Shown: positions 21,482 through 32,859 of the stretch, in pieces | How positions within the stretch are numbered: the stretch's first letter is position 1 | Layout: each line of letters starts with the position of its first letter | Assembly: GCA_948099385.1 (NCBI GenBank) | Contig: CANUEZ040000014.1 | Coordinates: forward strand, 2,294,001-2,358,000 | DNA length: 64,000 nt | Direction of reading: 5' to 3' | DNA from: Fasciola hepatica | Lineage: Eukaryota; Platyhelminthes; Trematoda; Plagiorchiida; Fasciolidae | The notes under the pieces: generated by a model | What the model was told of the DNA's origin: nothing | What the model saw: the letters and a program-made list of their open reading frames with translations, nothing else | Database searches by the model: none | Translations under genes and position numbers: made by a program

Positions 21482-22397
21482 CCGCCCATCAAAATCCTCC
21501 CGAATCCTTGGCAGAATGAAAGGTTTGGTATAAAGGTACTGATTCTTCCCACCTACCTAGGCCCCGCTGTCAGTGCGCGGGACCAATGCTTGTCGTCGAC
21601 GTTCTGCTCATGGTCGCACCTAATCCGTTGGCCACATAGACGCGAGGCTATTCTACGTTTTCCACGAGAACAACTGACCGATGGTGGGCGTGAAACGGAA
21701 ACATAGATGCTGTCCTTGGAAAGGCCGTCCTGCCCTGGCTGTATGTGCTTGAGTGAGTATGTGTGTGCGTATGATGTAATCGCCGCTACCCCCACATATG
21801 CAAAAGACATTCCAGTAACGTCAACAAAGTCAAATTGCGAAGACCGTCACATGTTTGATAGGGGTTGCGTGACATAGCGTGCGTCGAGTATGTGTGTATG
21901 TGTCTGGGTGTATAATGGAATCACAAGTACCACCACACATCAAAGGAGGACTTTCTGCAACGTCAACGGAAGACTGTGAGCACTGCAACGTGTTTGACGA
22001 GGACCGTGTGGCATAAACGAGTAAAACGTAGGCATGCTTGTGCGTGATTTAGGCTCCGCTGCTTCCACATATGCAAAAGGCATTCGGTAACGTCAACAAA
22101 AAACAAACGACGAGCGCTGTCGCAAGTTTGATAGGGGTTACGGGGTATAGCATGCATCGGGCATGTGTGTATGGAATGTATGGAATCGCGTTTATCACCA
22201 CATATCGGAAAAAACCTCCTGTAACATCAAAGTAAGACTGTGAACACTGTAACGTGTTTGACGGAGACCATGTGGTATAACGAGTACAATGTAGGTGAGT
22301 GTGCTTCGGGGTGTATGATGGTTCGATACGTCAGTGTGTCGGGGTTGCTTCCATATATGGTCTTTTTTTACCCACCTCGATGACTAGTGCGAAACAG
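21482..22397 (-). other. 3' noncoding region with about four ~135-bp degenerate repeats
   Basis: Motif copies near 21795, 21937, 22072 and 22199 share CACATATGCAAAAGGCATT-like starts followed by GTAACGTCAACAAA-like ends, spaced about 130-142 bp. It is the same architecture as in the younger copy but with a different number of units. Confidence 0.65.
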
Positions 22398-22633
22398 TCT
22401 ACTGGGCCTCAGCGTTATCAGCTTCTCCGCCTTCACTCTCGAGTATGTTAATACTGCGTATGTCACGAATTAGCACTCCGTTAGCTGTCTTCTCCTTCAC
22501 CGTTCTTATCATTCCGTCAGTGCCTTTGATGGTTTCCGTAACTACTCCCAAAGACCAAGTGCTGAGATGTGCGCGTTCTTCGGCAATCATAACCGAATCC
22601 CCAACCTTGAATGGCCTTGTTTTCACCAGCCAC

Positions 22634-22635
<2 letters not shown>
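22398..22635 (-). pseudogene. BEL/Pao Pol C-terminal (DUF5641-like) piece, 3' of a nested insertion
   Basis: The - strand frame reads KTRPFKVGDSVMIAEERAH and continues to INILESEGGEADN, parallel to the intact copy's tail. It is separated from the rest of pol by the CR1-like insertion. The apparent isoleucine run upstream is just the ATT microsatellite. Confidence 0.85.

Positions 22636-22686
<51 letters not shown>
22636..22686. repeat. (TAA)n microsatellite, 3' tail of the CR1-like insertion
   Basis: About 17 TAA units at the junction with BEL sequence. The same kind of TTA-repeat end follows related 3' ends at 53.5 and 62.67 kb. Confidence 0.9.
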
Positions 22687-22687
<1 letters not shown>

Positions 22688-25626
22688 GTATATTTCTCGA
22701 CCATGGTCGAGACGCATGCGCAAGCGCATGATCATGGTGTACAACGTTACTCAAAACAATGAACTATACACGAATTTCAAGAAAGCGAGTGGAGTCGTCA
22801 GAAGCAAAACAATATAGCTAGAGATAGTTTGAGTCGACTGAAATTATAAAGGTTTGCGCGGCAAATACGGTTTGGTTTCGGATTCGACTGGTTGGTAGTG
22901 GTCCGTGAAAATACAAAATATATCGTGAAAATATAGCGCTAGGGATGCGTTATAAGTCATAAAAATGCAAGATGTGGGTAACTGAGGCCTATTGCGGGTT
23001 CTATGCACGGAATAAGTAATGGACATGGAGAGGTTAAAGAAATGAATGGGAGTACAACCGTGAACTTTGGTGAATATGAAGAGAGCGGCTCTCTATGGAG
23101 ATGAAGTTGGCCCGGAATGATGGATATTCCCGATTCTAATAGAGGGAGTTCATCAAGAAATTAGGGGACATGAGGAAACTTTGTGGAAATGGACAGGCAA
23201 CGTTGATGAATGTGGAGGAAACAGCAATCCATATATAAGGTGAGTTTAGGTTCGGGATCAATAACCCTTATCATTCAGAAAAAGGCAGCGCAACTTGAAG
23301 GCCTTTAACTGGTGAAGAGTCAATTTCAAGCTGGATACCGATCGAAAGAAAAATGAAATCTTGGAAGAGAAAACGGAGCGAAAAATCTCCTTGTAGGCTC
23401 GCGCCTTATTGTTCTGTTATGCTGACAAATATATTGACTTATTGATTCTCAGTGATCTTCGGCATCATTGTTGGGAACCAAGGATGTGAGGGACAAGTGG
23501 ACTCGCGTTCGGATAACGTATCGAATTTTAATGAGAAAAAATTCCTGTGTTGCGTATTCTGGCTCTGTTATTGGATTGTTTCACATGAGACCAAGGTGAT
23601 GTGCAGCATCCCGTGGGTATGGTTCATCAGGCGGGGTAAGGGACGTGTCAATCAATCAATAGAAGGTTGCTTGCGAACTGTTATTTCTGAAGCCTCCAAC
23701 AGTGACATCAGTAGTAGAGGTGTTGCGTTAGGAGACGTCTATCAATCTGCTTGTAAGCATTTGGGGGTGTTTTAGGTCGTGTGGCCCGATTGCAGTCCCG
23801 TTTGGTATAAAAGATGCCATTAAGGTCTCTGTCGGTACAGGTCAAAGTGTGGACATTGGTCACCGAAAGTGGTGCCCGAGCGAGTGGGCGACGACAAACC
23901 TGAAATAAATGGTGTTAGCAGTCTGGACGTGGTTCCAGCTGTTAGTTATGATAATAAATAGCGACAATTAATAATGAACTGACTGGGTCTATGTGGACTG
24001 TCAGTGTTACATTTCGTACTTTGATCTGGGTTCTAATTAGAGAGCTTAGGTAACATAGGGTTGCAGGGGGTTGATAAGTACTACCACCGGCTAGCAAGAT
24101 AGCGTAAACCCGGTGGGCTGCTGCGTCTGCATTTCAGAGATTTAACTTAATTGTGAGCAGGCTGCGGTAGTGATTGTAGTTGGCAGGAGGCAGTGGTTAC
24201 TGTTAGGTAGGGTTGTAAACCTAAGCGTGGCTTGGATGCTAGGACATCGAGAAGACCGCTTTCTAAAAAAGATGACGGACGATAGAGGGGTATAGATGGA
24301 AAAGGTGACCGGTTTCCACTATGTTCTTATCTCTTTTTTTCCTTTTCCGGGCTTCATCGAGGTTGCCGTTATTCGTCAGGTGCGTCGATACTCTGTCCAG
24401 GTCAATGGGTTGGAGGTCAGGGCTGTGGTAGCGATTGTATTTGACGTCGACGTGCATGCTAGGTGCGCTTATGGTGGGTATGGGGTGGTTGAAACTTAGG
24501 GCGGGGGATGGGAAAGCGTATGTGGAGAGTCCAGTGCGCTGTCACCCCAGTCAGTCTCGAGCGTGAAGACCAAAGCTTGTCGAGCGAACAAGGGCGATGT
24601 GGGGTTTCCCCTTTCGCAGGATCAGGTCTGAGCTGATGGGATACTTTCCCATAGATGAAGGTTGCCCAATTCCTTCACAGCCCGATGTCAGTGGTATTTG
24701 GAGATCGAATCGATCTCACGAGGTCTTTTTCGTTTCCACTGTTCTCTTTTTTCAGTTTTATTATTATTATTGTTTTTTTGTTTGTTTCCTAACAAAGGGG
24801 TGGTTGAGCCCATATAGGAACTTTCCATAGCCCCTCCGCCCGATCGTAATTTTATGCTTATTTGTCTTTTTTCGCAACTGCTGGGGGTGGTCTGTTTTCC
24901 CCACGTTCCAACGACGCAATGGTATGGGTGCCGTTGACATCAGGGGTTTCGCTAGCATGGGCTGGGAAAATGCAGGATGGGATTATGCAACACACGGAGT
25001 AGGACAACGAACGTTGTAAAGCACAAGCTAGCATACGTGTGTCAGTCTCATACAGCGCCAGGCCATGCCTAAGACCATCAGAGTCCATTCCGGGCTAGCT
25101 GGTGCAGATGAGTTTAGCTCTGCTGATGGGAAATGGTGTGGTGCATAAGAGAGAATATGATAGTAGTTGGTGCATGGTAGATACAGAGGTGAGACGAGAG
25201 GAAAAGCCACCAAGTAAGTACTAGCAGGTGGGCTTCTGGGATAATAGATTCTGGAATGAGGTGATTAAGAAAGGCGAATTGAGGCCGGGCATAAAACCCA
25301 GGTGAGTGGTGGTAGCCAAGATGAACGGGAGAGGAGTGAAAGGATCGAGTAAAGTGGTAGACGGCGGAACTCAGTGTCCTAGGGTCCGAAGCCACGTACT
25401 TATTTTCTGTGGAGACATCTAAGACTAAGAAACTTAGACTGGTTGGCAATAGAACAGGAACATTGTCTAAAATTAGGAGAACCGGCAAGCATTAAACTAG
25501 GTATAGTTATAAAAGTCAGCAAACTGTGGCTACAGTAGTATAGATTGTAAGCAATATAACGTAAAAGAGAATTGTTGCCCTGGCGTTTGTCATCGGGTGA
25601 GAAATGAAAGTTCTAGTGCAGTAATC
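22687..25626 (-). other. Long noncoding part of the CR1-like insertion
   Basis: Purine-rich on the + strand, pyrimidine-rich in the element's own orientation. The end next to the tail (GCATGATCA near 22726) matches the terminal region of the related 3' ends at about 55.24 and 62.63 kb. No convincing protein is seen. The length leaves room for a further, unrecognised insertion. Confidence 0.45.
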
Positions 25627-26382
25627 CTAGTAATCAAACCCGTTTTCGTAGGCCACCTCTTCGGTGACGGTCAGACCGGTAAGAAGGATCACATTGGGAA
25701 CAGTCAAGAAGTGATCCAGCGAGCCCCTGGACTGGGAAATTGAGAGACTTTCGCGGATGTTTAGCGGGAGTTTATTCCATAACTTTGAGTATTTTATAAG
25801 GAAAAAGTTAGATCTTAACGCTAGTTTTGATCTAGGAATAGAGAGCTGCAATGACCGATGGCGTAGAGCATAATTCGTGGAGGGAGTGAGACGAATGGGT
25901 TCGGTACACGAAAAGGCCGTACGGTGGTACAGATTAAACAGGAAGCACAAATTGAGCTTCATGCGACGCAACCATAGAGGGTCAAGATTGAGTAGGATGC
26001 ATCGATCCTTGTAACACAGACTGGAGGAAAAGCCTACTAATTGTTTGGTGAATTGGCGTTGCACGGACTCCAGAGAAATGCGGTCGGATTTCGTCATGTT
26101 GGTGAAGATAATGGGACAGTATTCAAGGAGAGGCCTGGCGTGAGACTTGTAAGTGAGCAGTTTGCAATCATTTAGCCGAAAAGTTCTGGAGATGAGACCA
26201 GTGGTTCTTCTGGTCTTTGCAATCTGGAGTGGAACATACTCAGAAAACCTAAAGCTACAAGAATAATGGAGACCAAGGTCTCGAACTAAAGGGCTGTACG
26301 AAATGGGTAGGTCGTGGATAAGCAGGGTTCCGGGGGTCACTTGACATCTGAATGTTGTGTAGCAGCTCTTCGAGGTCGAAAA
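25627..26382 (-). pseudogene. CR1/Jockey-like RT C-terminal region
   Basis: The - strand frame is open for about 250 residues to the stop at 25627. It shows the usual post-RT pattern: DLGLHYSCSFRFSEYV, then SHARPLLEYCPIIF, VQRQFTKQLVG, a block LNLDPLWLRRMKLNL, and near the end SKLWNKLPLNIRESLS. These correspond to the thumb and C-terminal segments of CR1/Jockey-clade polymerases. The catalytic palm with its FADD/YADD motif and the endonuclease are absent because of 5' truncation. The frame is intact for its length, which suggests a fairly young insertion. Confidence 0.82.
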
Positions 26383-28570
26383 GTCGAGTCTGCAGAGCTG
26401 GTAGGAACTCCCGCAGCCATCGCCTCCAGAAAACCTTGGCAAGATAATTCGCCTGCTTCCATCCGTGGAAGTAGCTCCCACGAAGGTTTACCGGCTCTAG
26501 GAAACCCTCGTTCGATCTTAACGCCAATAAGTCGTTCGGGGTGAGCACCGGGTGGGTGGAGTCGCCGTTCATTACTGGAACCAGGGGGCGGCTGTTCAGA
26601 ATTCTTTCTCCCTCAGTCATGACGGTGTTCAGCGCCTCGTCGTCGGGCGGCTGTTGCTCCATGATCGACAGCAATATCCGTCTGGCGGACCGGATCATGC
26701 GTTCCCATATGCCGCCGCGATGGCTGGCCTGTGAGGGGGTTAAAATGCCATCGTATGCCGTAGGCCACAGTTTGATCCTGCAGTTCGTCCCTGTTTGTGT
26801 TCTTGTGCCAAAGCTGCAATTCTCGGTGGGCGCCCACAAAGTTGGACCCATTGTCTGAGCGTATATCGGCCGGTACGCCTCTTCGGTTGATAAATCTCTG
26901 CAAGGCCCGTAAGAAAGAATCGGTCGTCATCGAATGTGCGACTTCTAGGTGTACCGCACGTGACTTCATGCACGTCATGATGCATCCATATCGCTTTTGT
27001 AATCTCTTCCCGTACTTGATCCACGAGGGCCCGAAATAGTCCAACCCGGTGTCACTGAACGGCCACCAGCCCGCAGTCACCCTGCATTCTTGTAGCGGGG
27101 CCATGTGTTGTTTGCCCGCCGTGGCATTGCGTCTCCTACATTGCACACAACGTCGGATTAGACGTTTTACAGTCTCTTGTCCTCTCAGCCACCAAAGGCG
27201 CTTTCGGATGACACTCGTCACGTGACTTTCTCCGGCATGTCCCTCCACGGCGTGGACGTGTTGAATCATTAGCTCTACTACAGGTTGTCTCGCAGGCAGC
27301 AGTATAGGATACTTTGTGTCGAAGCTCAGGTGGGCTTTTGTCAGCCTACCATCCACTCGCAGCAGTCCATCAATGAGTTTGGGGTTTAAACGCTTCAATT
27401 CGCCTCTCGGAGATGATATTTCTTTGTTGATTGGTCCCACTTCTTCCGCCCTCTCGAGCTCTCGGGCGAAAGCCTCGCGTTGTATCATTCTGAAAATATC
27501 GTACTGTGCAGCTTGTAGCTCATCGGGACTTATCGGGCCCACCCGAATTTGGCCTGAGGGGCGTAACCCTTTCATGACTGGTAAATTTCTCTTGAACCTG
27601 GCTAACCAGACTAAAGCACGAAGTGTCTTCATCCAGGAAGAAAACCTGGCCAATCGTGATAGAATGGATGTCGCTTCAACGACGTTGGCCGCTATCACTA
27701 CGCCTTTGATCTCCAGTTCTACTTCCGTGGGAGTTTTTAATTCGAACGCGGGCCAGTCCTGTCTAGGCACTTGCAGGAAGTTTGGTCCTCTCGTCCACGT
27801 GTCTAGTTGCCTGAAGTTGGCCGCACCTCGGGAGCACAGATCGGCTGGATTGTCGCCGGACCTGACATGATTCGACTGGTTCATGGCTGATTCATCGTGG
27901 ATAATTGTAAGTCGGTTAGCGACGAAAGTACTAAACCGGCTCCGGACGTTTTTAATGTAGTAAAGTATTATCGTTGAGTCCGTCCAAAAGCTAGCCGACC
28001 AAATGTAGAAGTCAAAACATCTCTTCACAGCTTGCACCACCCTGACTGCCAACATGGCTGCGCTGAGTTCAAGACGTGGGATCGAGACCGACTTCAGTGG
28101 AGCAACGCGGGCTTTAGCGAACAGGATCCTCGTAGTATATTGTCCATCTCTTGTGTACCATCGTCCGTACACCACGGCCCCGTAACCGACTTCGGATGCA
28201 TCGGAAAAGCATGTAGTTCTCCCGTCCGCGTTGTATGGCCAGGAGTCAAATGTCGTGGAATCCTTGTGTCCCCTAATTTCTTCAATGTGTTCAAAAATTC
28301 TTCCCAGTCCAAACGGTTCTCTCGGTCCAGTGACTGGCCCCAGTCAACTTTCTTACGGCACAGCCGCTGCAGCAAGATCTTTCCGGGTAGCAGCCGGGGA
28401 GAGACGAAACCGAGCGGGTCGAACAGACTAGAGACAGCGGATAGTATGCCTAGACGGGTTACAGAAAACTCGGGAACGTTTAGCTCGAAAACAAAGTCGT
28501 CCGTTTCCGCATTCCATTGTATTCCTAAAGCGCGTATGGTAGGGAGTGCGGAGCGGTCCAAATCTCTAAC
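26383..28570 (-). pseudogene. BEL/Pao RNase H-integrase of the older element
   Basis: The longest frame (26613-28175) carries an RNase H part (FWTDSTIILYYI, SGDNPADLCSRG), the integrase zinc region (HVHAVEGHAGESHVT ... CVQCRRR) and catalytic blocks LDYFGPSW and DIRSDNGSNFVGA. A frameshift near 26735 moves the third block (GIWERMIRS) into the next frame. Upstream, 28094-28561 holds the RT thumb with a frameshift near the RNase H FSDAS segment. The protein is close to the intact copy but clearly diverged. Confidence 0.88.
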
Positions 28571-28582
28571 TTTCTCGGCCTT

Positions 28583-29522
28583 CTAGTGGAAAGGAATGAC
28601 CTCGAGCACTTTTGAAGGGCTCGACACCCACTTAGCTAGATGGAAGCCGCCCTCTTCTAGCAACCTCGCCAGGCACCTGAACTGCGCCACGACTGAGTCT
28701 ATATCACCGAATGACCCAAGATAGTCGTCCACGTAGAAATTCCTGCTAGCGCCATCCACCACCGAGGGATGGACCAGATCTCCACGTTTGTTTGCAGCTT
28801 CCCGAAGGGCGTAGTTCGCACAGAAAGGTGACGATATGGCTCCGAAGGGGTGGACGGTCATCCTATAATTCATCACAGAGTTGTCTCGGTCGCCCCCTTC
28901 CCACCACAGGAAAAGCAACGCATCTCGTTCTCCTACCGGTATTTTTACCTGATGAAACATTTCCCTAATGTCGGCGGACAAGGCAAATCTGCCCACTCTG
29001 AAACGGCACAAAACTTCGATTAGTGGTGTGGTCCAGTCAGGTCCTTTTAGCAGGCGATCGTTTAACGACTTGCTCTGGAACTTGGCCGCACAGTCGAAAA
29101 CCACCCGCAGTTTTTCGGGTCTCTTGGGATTGATAACCGGGTGGTGAGGTAGATACCAGATACTCTTTCGGAAGTCGGTGTTGGCAGGCACCTTTTCAAT
29201 GTAGCCGAGAGTTTCGTTTCGCCTCATTAATTTTGCGTATCATTCCACAGATCCTGGTCTCGAATGAAGCGTTCCTTCAGTCGTAGTAGACTTTAGAGAA
29301 CATAGTTTCTGTAATCAGCTCACGAGTCTGCTGGTGTGGGCCATGGGAGGGGAACCTCAAACCGTTTTTAAGGCCTCTTGTGCCTTGCCGCACCGTTAGT
29401 AAAGCTAAGTGATCCTCTTGCGGCAACGATGGTCCTTCGTCTCCGATGTCATGAAACTCCTTTTCGTGCAGCCGCTGCAGGTGATATTCTATGAGGTCCG
29501 TTTCGGCGGATAAATAATTCAC
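28583..29522 (-). pseudogene. BEL/Pao reverse transcriptase of the older element
   Basis: Frame 28583-29227 covers the RT fingers and palm with SADIREMFHQVKI and the catalytic NFYVDDYLGSF motif intact. Frame 29277-29522 covers the linker before the RT (NYLSAETDLIEYHL...). Frameshifts separate them near 29230-29290 and 28575, so no functional enzyme can be made. Confidence 0.88.
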
Positions 29523-31344
29523 GGAACCACGTACTCATACTGGACCGTATAACATCCACCCCAGAGCCGTGCATACGGCATAAGGTGCCTGACGGTCGCC
29601 CACTCTCTGGTCAAGTACCCGATGCGCCTCTGGCACATAGCAGCCATGAGAAGATCCACTTCGTCGTCTTCCCAGTCCACACCGGTTATATCCTGCAGGT
29701 GGAGCCGCCCAGTCAAGATTGCGTTGACCGACCTTGGTGCTCGCATGTAGAGATCCGCTAACGTGAATGCCTCCGTTGGTTTGATTTGCTCGTTAGTGTC
29801 TAAAGAGATGAGTTGCAACATCAATCTACCGGCAGCCATTACTAGTGTTCCGCACACCGTGCTCACTGCCAACGACGTTGTACTCTTAGCGAGCCGGTGA
29901 TTGACGGCAAACCGCTCTTTCACTAGGGTGGTATCCGAGCCACTATCTATGAACGCCACTGCTTTGACCACCCCAGTTGGGGTCACTACTCCCAAGGCAA
30001 CTACGCCTAAACGTACCGGTTTACTGGCAGACCGCGACGTTGAACAAATGACACTGGGCTTGGTACTGGCCCGGGGTAAGGTTACTCTCACCCGGTGCAA
30101 CAATCGATGGTGTCTGCCCGTGCAGCCCTCGTACCCACATCTGTTCTTTGTTCTACAAGCTGCCGCCTGGTTCGTGGTGTTGAGACAAATAAAACACGCT
30201 CCTGCCATCCTCGCCATTCCCCACCGTTCGTCTATTGTGGCTTTGCCAAACTTGGGGCATTCTGTTAGTCCATGGATAGCGCCACAGGATCTGCGATTTG
30301 GTTGCGCCGTGGCATCGCGTGAAATGGCATGTGTAGCGGTCCAAGGCTGGTATGTTGGATGTTCCTGTGCAGGGGTTAGAGCCTGGCTAGTACTGGGCTT
30401 GTTTGCCTGGTTGCTGTCCCGGATAAGTCGACCAAACCTGCTGTCGGCTATATTGGTTTGCTTGTCCAAGTATTCGGTCAGGTCTTCGAAGTTAGCCACC
30501 CGGTCGCCTCAGCTTATACGTTCCGCCTCTTCCGCACACTGACCTTGTAGTTTTGGAGAAAGGTGGCGGACTATGCCTTCCAAAGTGTGCATTGCATCTA
30601 GGTCAGCCCTGTAACCTAAATGTTCGAGGGCTATTGAGCAGCTCTGCATCTTAATCACCAGGTCGGCCATTGCGTAGACGTCGCTCTTGCTTCCCTTTGC
30701 CTCTACCATCAAGCCCTCTATTAGGTTACGGGCTACTTTGAACGGTTGGCCAAACAGGTCTCTTAGAATCTTCCTTGCTCGGATGTAGCCTCGTTCCGGG
30801 TCGAGCATGGTACATCCGTCGATAGCTTCTCTTGCTCGGCCTCGACGGCAGTGAGTAAGGTAGGGGAGCCTTTGCCCGGGGTCGGTTACCTTATTTTCGA
30901 CGAACGCCTCGAACTGCTTGACAAACTTTCAGTAGTGTTCAGATCGCCTGTCGAAAACCGTCAGTTCCACTCTTGGCAAATCGATCGTTGATATCTTATA
31001 GTCGGAGACCGGCGTGAAGTTTCCTATTTTGTTGTGCCCTGATCCATCGGAAATGTCGTACTCTTTGGTCTCTGGCTCACGCCCTTTAAGTTTACACTTC
31101 TTTTCTGCTTCGTGGGCCAGTTGTCTAGCCGATAACAGTAGTTGTTCTAGGTCTAATATCCTTAGCCTATATAGATCGACATCCTTACTATCCATATTGC
31201 GGTCAATAACACAATTACTAGCACAGACAGGATGGGCGATCTGACATTAACTGAAGAATGAAACGTACCCAACTCCCTCCCCTCAGTGTCTTGCCGTGTT
31301 ACTTCCTGTGCAGATTCCAATGGCTTCGATCCTTTCCTTGGCAT
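29519..31344 (-). pseudogene. BEL/Pao gag-protease of the older element
   Basis: Gag starts at ATG 31344 (MPRKGSKPLES). Frames 31162-31344, 30929-31195, 30509-30808 and 29519-30499 carry successive parts: N-terminus, start of the DUF1759-like region, its continuation, then zinc knuckles and protease (AFIDSGSDTTLVKER). An in-frame TGA at 30509-30511 falls between AERIS and GDRVANFED, where the intact copy has CGA (Arg). The same TGA occurs in the copy at 60855. Other breaks are frameshifts. Confidence 0.88.
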
Positions 31345-31360
31345 TTTGCGTGTTTTTCTC

Positions 31361-31366
31361 GTTCCA
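31361..31366 (-). promoter_or_regulatory. TGGAAC motif (candidate primer-binding site core)
   Basis: Read on the - strand, it lies 18 nt inside the 5' LTR boundary (31385), the same offset as in the other copies of this lineage. Confidence 0.35.
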
Positions 31367-31384
31367 GATTGATTTATTCAGCAT

Positions 31385-31761
31385 TGTAACACACGCTTGA
31401 GCAATGCGTAGCCAAATTCGCAACGGATCCCGAAATCAAAAGGCGATTACCCGTGATACTCTGCGATGCTAAATTATTGAATGAACAACGACACCAAAAA
31501 GATACAAACACCAATAATGAGATCACAAGGACTCAAAAAACGAGAAACCGAATTGCGGCGTGCAAGCAAGGAGCACGTGCGTCACGCAGGTCCAGAACGA
31601 GGATATGACAAAGTAGCGCTCTGGGTGCGAACAAACAACAATTGGTCCACAAAAACAACCAGCTCGTAAAGACACATCAATGGTGTAAGCAAGTAAGTGA
31701 TGTCAAGAAAAACACTGAACCGCAAAGGTTTTAGGGGGATTTTCCACGACCGGTCGTTACA
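31385..31761 (-). repeat. 5' LTR of the 21-32 kb BEL element
   Basis: 377 bp, TGTAACACAC to GGTCGTTACA. Differences from 21105-21481 cluster in the first 20 bases plus three single positions. Confidence 0.93.
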
Positions 31762-32859
31762 TGTGGGCTGCTGTTGATTACTATCTGTGTTGGGCGGTGT
31801 GGTGCCAGTTTGGCGACTGAGAGCATCACATAGAACGATAGAGTCTCAATAACGTGGAGGGAACCAGAGATAGGCTAAGCTGCCCGGATAAAAATAATAT
31901 GACTTTTCAGGCCTGATAGGTCATTGGTTGGAAAAAGAAGACACGGAAATTAGGGTCGACTCTACTGTGACAAGAAAGCTTCGCTCAGATCAACAACCAT
32001 AGGATTGGAAGTGGGATCAAAGAGTGAAGTGAACAGGCGGACTAAACTCAGCGTGTATGCAAGGACTTTGGAGTCCGTGGTGGTATTTTGGGAGAGGGAA
32101 AGTTTGAACATGCCCTGGTAGAAACCTCAACCAGTTGGTTAACAATATGAGGCCTGTCAATGCTACTGTGGACAGATATATCCGGGAAACCTTTGATGTG
32201 ATCGCAAATAAAGGGTAGAAAATTGGTCTAAGGGTAACAGAAACCAAGCCAACAGTGAAGAAGTCAAAAGTTGGAATTCCAAAGTTCGCTACCTTCTTTG
32301 AGGGCGCTACCCGAGGATAAGCTTTTGTTGGTCAGAGATAAAAATACTCACTGTTAACTGAGACTTCAGGGTATTGCCAAACCGGGCTTTTCACGGCTAT
32401 CTACCAATAACTAGGAGTAGCTCATTCCGAAGCTTTGGGTATTTACCGGCTCCTTTTGCGACCCTGGACTGAGTTATGGGGAGTTTAAAGTTCATGTGGT
32501 GTACAGAATGGGGTGGCTGTGGGGAAGACGCCATGAAGCTAGTGGAAGAGAAAGCAGAGCAATGAGTTACTCCATCTTAGGAGCATAAGCTGAGGTTACC
32601 GTGTCCAAGCCATGAGGGGTCCAGTTTCCCCAAGGCTTAGTCCATTCGACTAGGAAAATCCGGACAAAATAATAAGGCAGTTTTCTAGATGGGCACCTGC
32701 ATGAGGCTGTTGATCAAGCAGAATGCTGCTCTAGTTTGGAGGATCTGAAGACAAGGCCAGTTCTCTGTCTTATCTGTATGGCTGGAATGAGAAGTGTTCC
32801 AATAAAAGCAGATTACTGGCATACCTAATTCTAAGATCCTGCAGTGATGAGCTGGGTTT
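31762..32859. other. No recognisable gene
   Basis: About 1.1 kb between two LTR elements. I see no coding pattern, only short frames with frequent stops and no repeat that matches elsewhere in the window. Confidence 0.4.

Larger units (their letters stand above)
22636..26382 (-). mobile_element. 5'-truncated CR1/Jockey-like non-LTR retrotransposon inserted in BEL pol
   Basis: BEL sequence stops after CCACTT at 22635 and resumes with GTCGAGTCTGC at 26383, so 3747 bp are inserted. On the - strand the insert begins inside an RT C-terminal domain and ends in an (ATT)n tail (22636-22686 on the + strand as TAA repeats). 5' truncation and a simple-repeat tail are typical of target-primed integration. 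About 2.9 kb between the ORF stop and the tail has no clear coding content. No clean target duplication is visible. Confidence 0.8.
21105..31761 (-). mobile_element. Older BEL/Pao element, full length, frameshifted and interrupted
   Basis: LTRs of 377 bp lie at 21105-21481 and 31385-31761, with about six differences between them by eye. The flanking pentamers TGTAG (21100-21104) and TGTGG (31762-31766) are a target duplication with one mismatch. Gag-pol runs on the - strand with several frameshifts and stops. A 3.7-kb CR1-like element (22636-26382) splits the C-terminal region. It belongs to a subfamily related to, but distinct from, the 1-13 kb copies. Confidence 0.93.

Noticed and set aside
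22399..22704. Protein with a long isoleucine run fused to a BEL domain
   Set aside because: The run is translation of the ATT microsatellite at the non-LTR tail; the junction is an insertion boundary, not a gene fusion.
23150..23175. 17-base match to BEL pol (AAGAAATTAGGGGACAT) on the + strand
   Set aside because: Flanking sequence does not continue the homology well enough to call a BEL fragment.
23805..23895. TATAAAAG box followed by a TGGTGCCCGA primer-site-like word
   Set aside because: It looks like an LTR and primer-binding site, but the two are only about 60 bp apart, no partner LTR was found and no gag follows.
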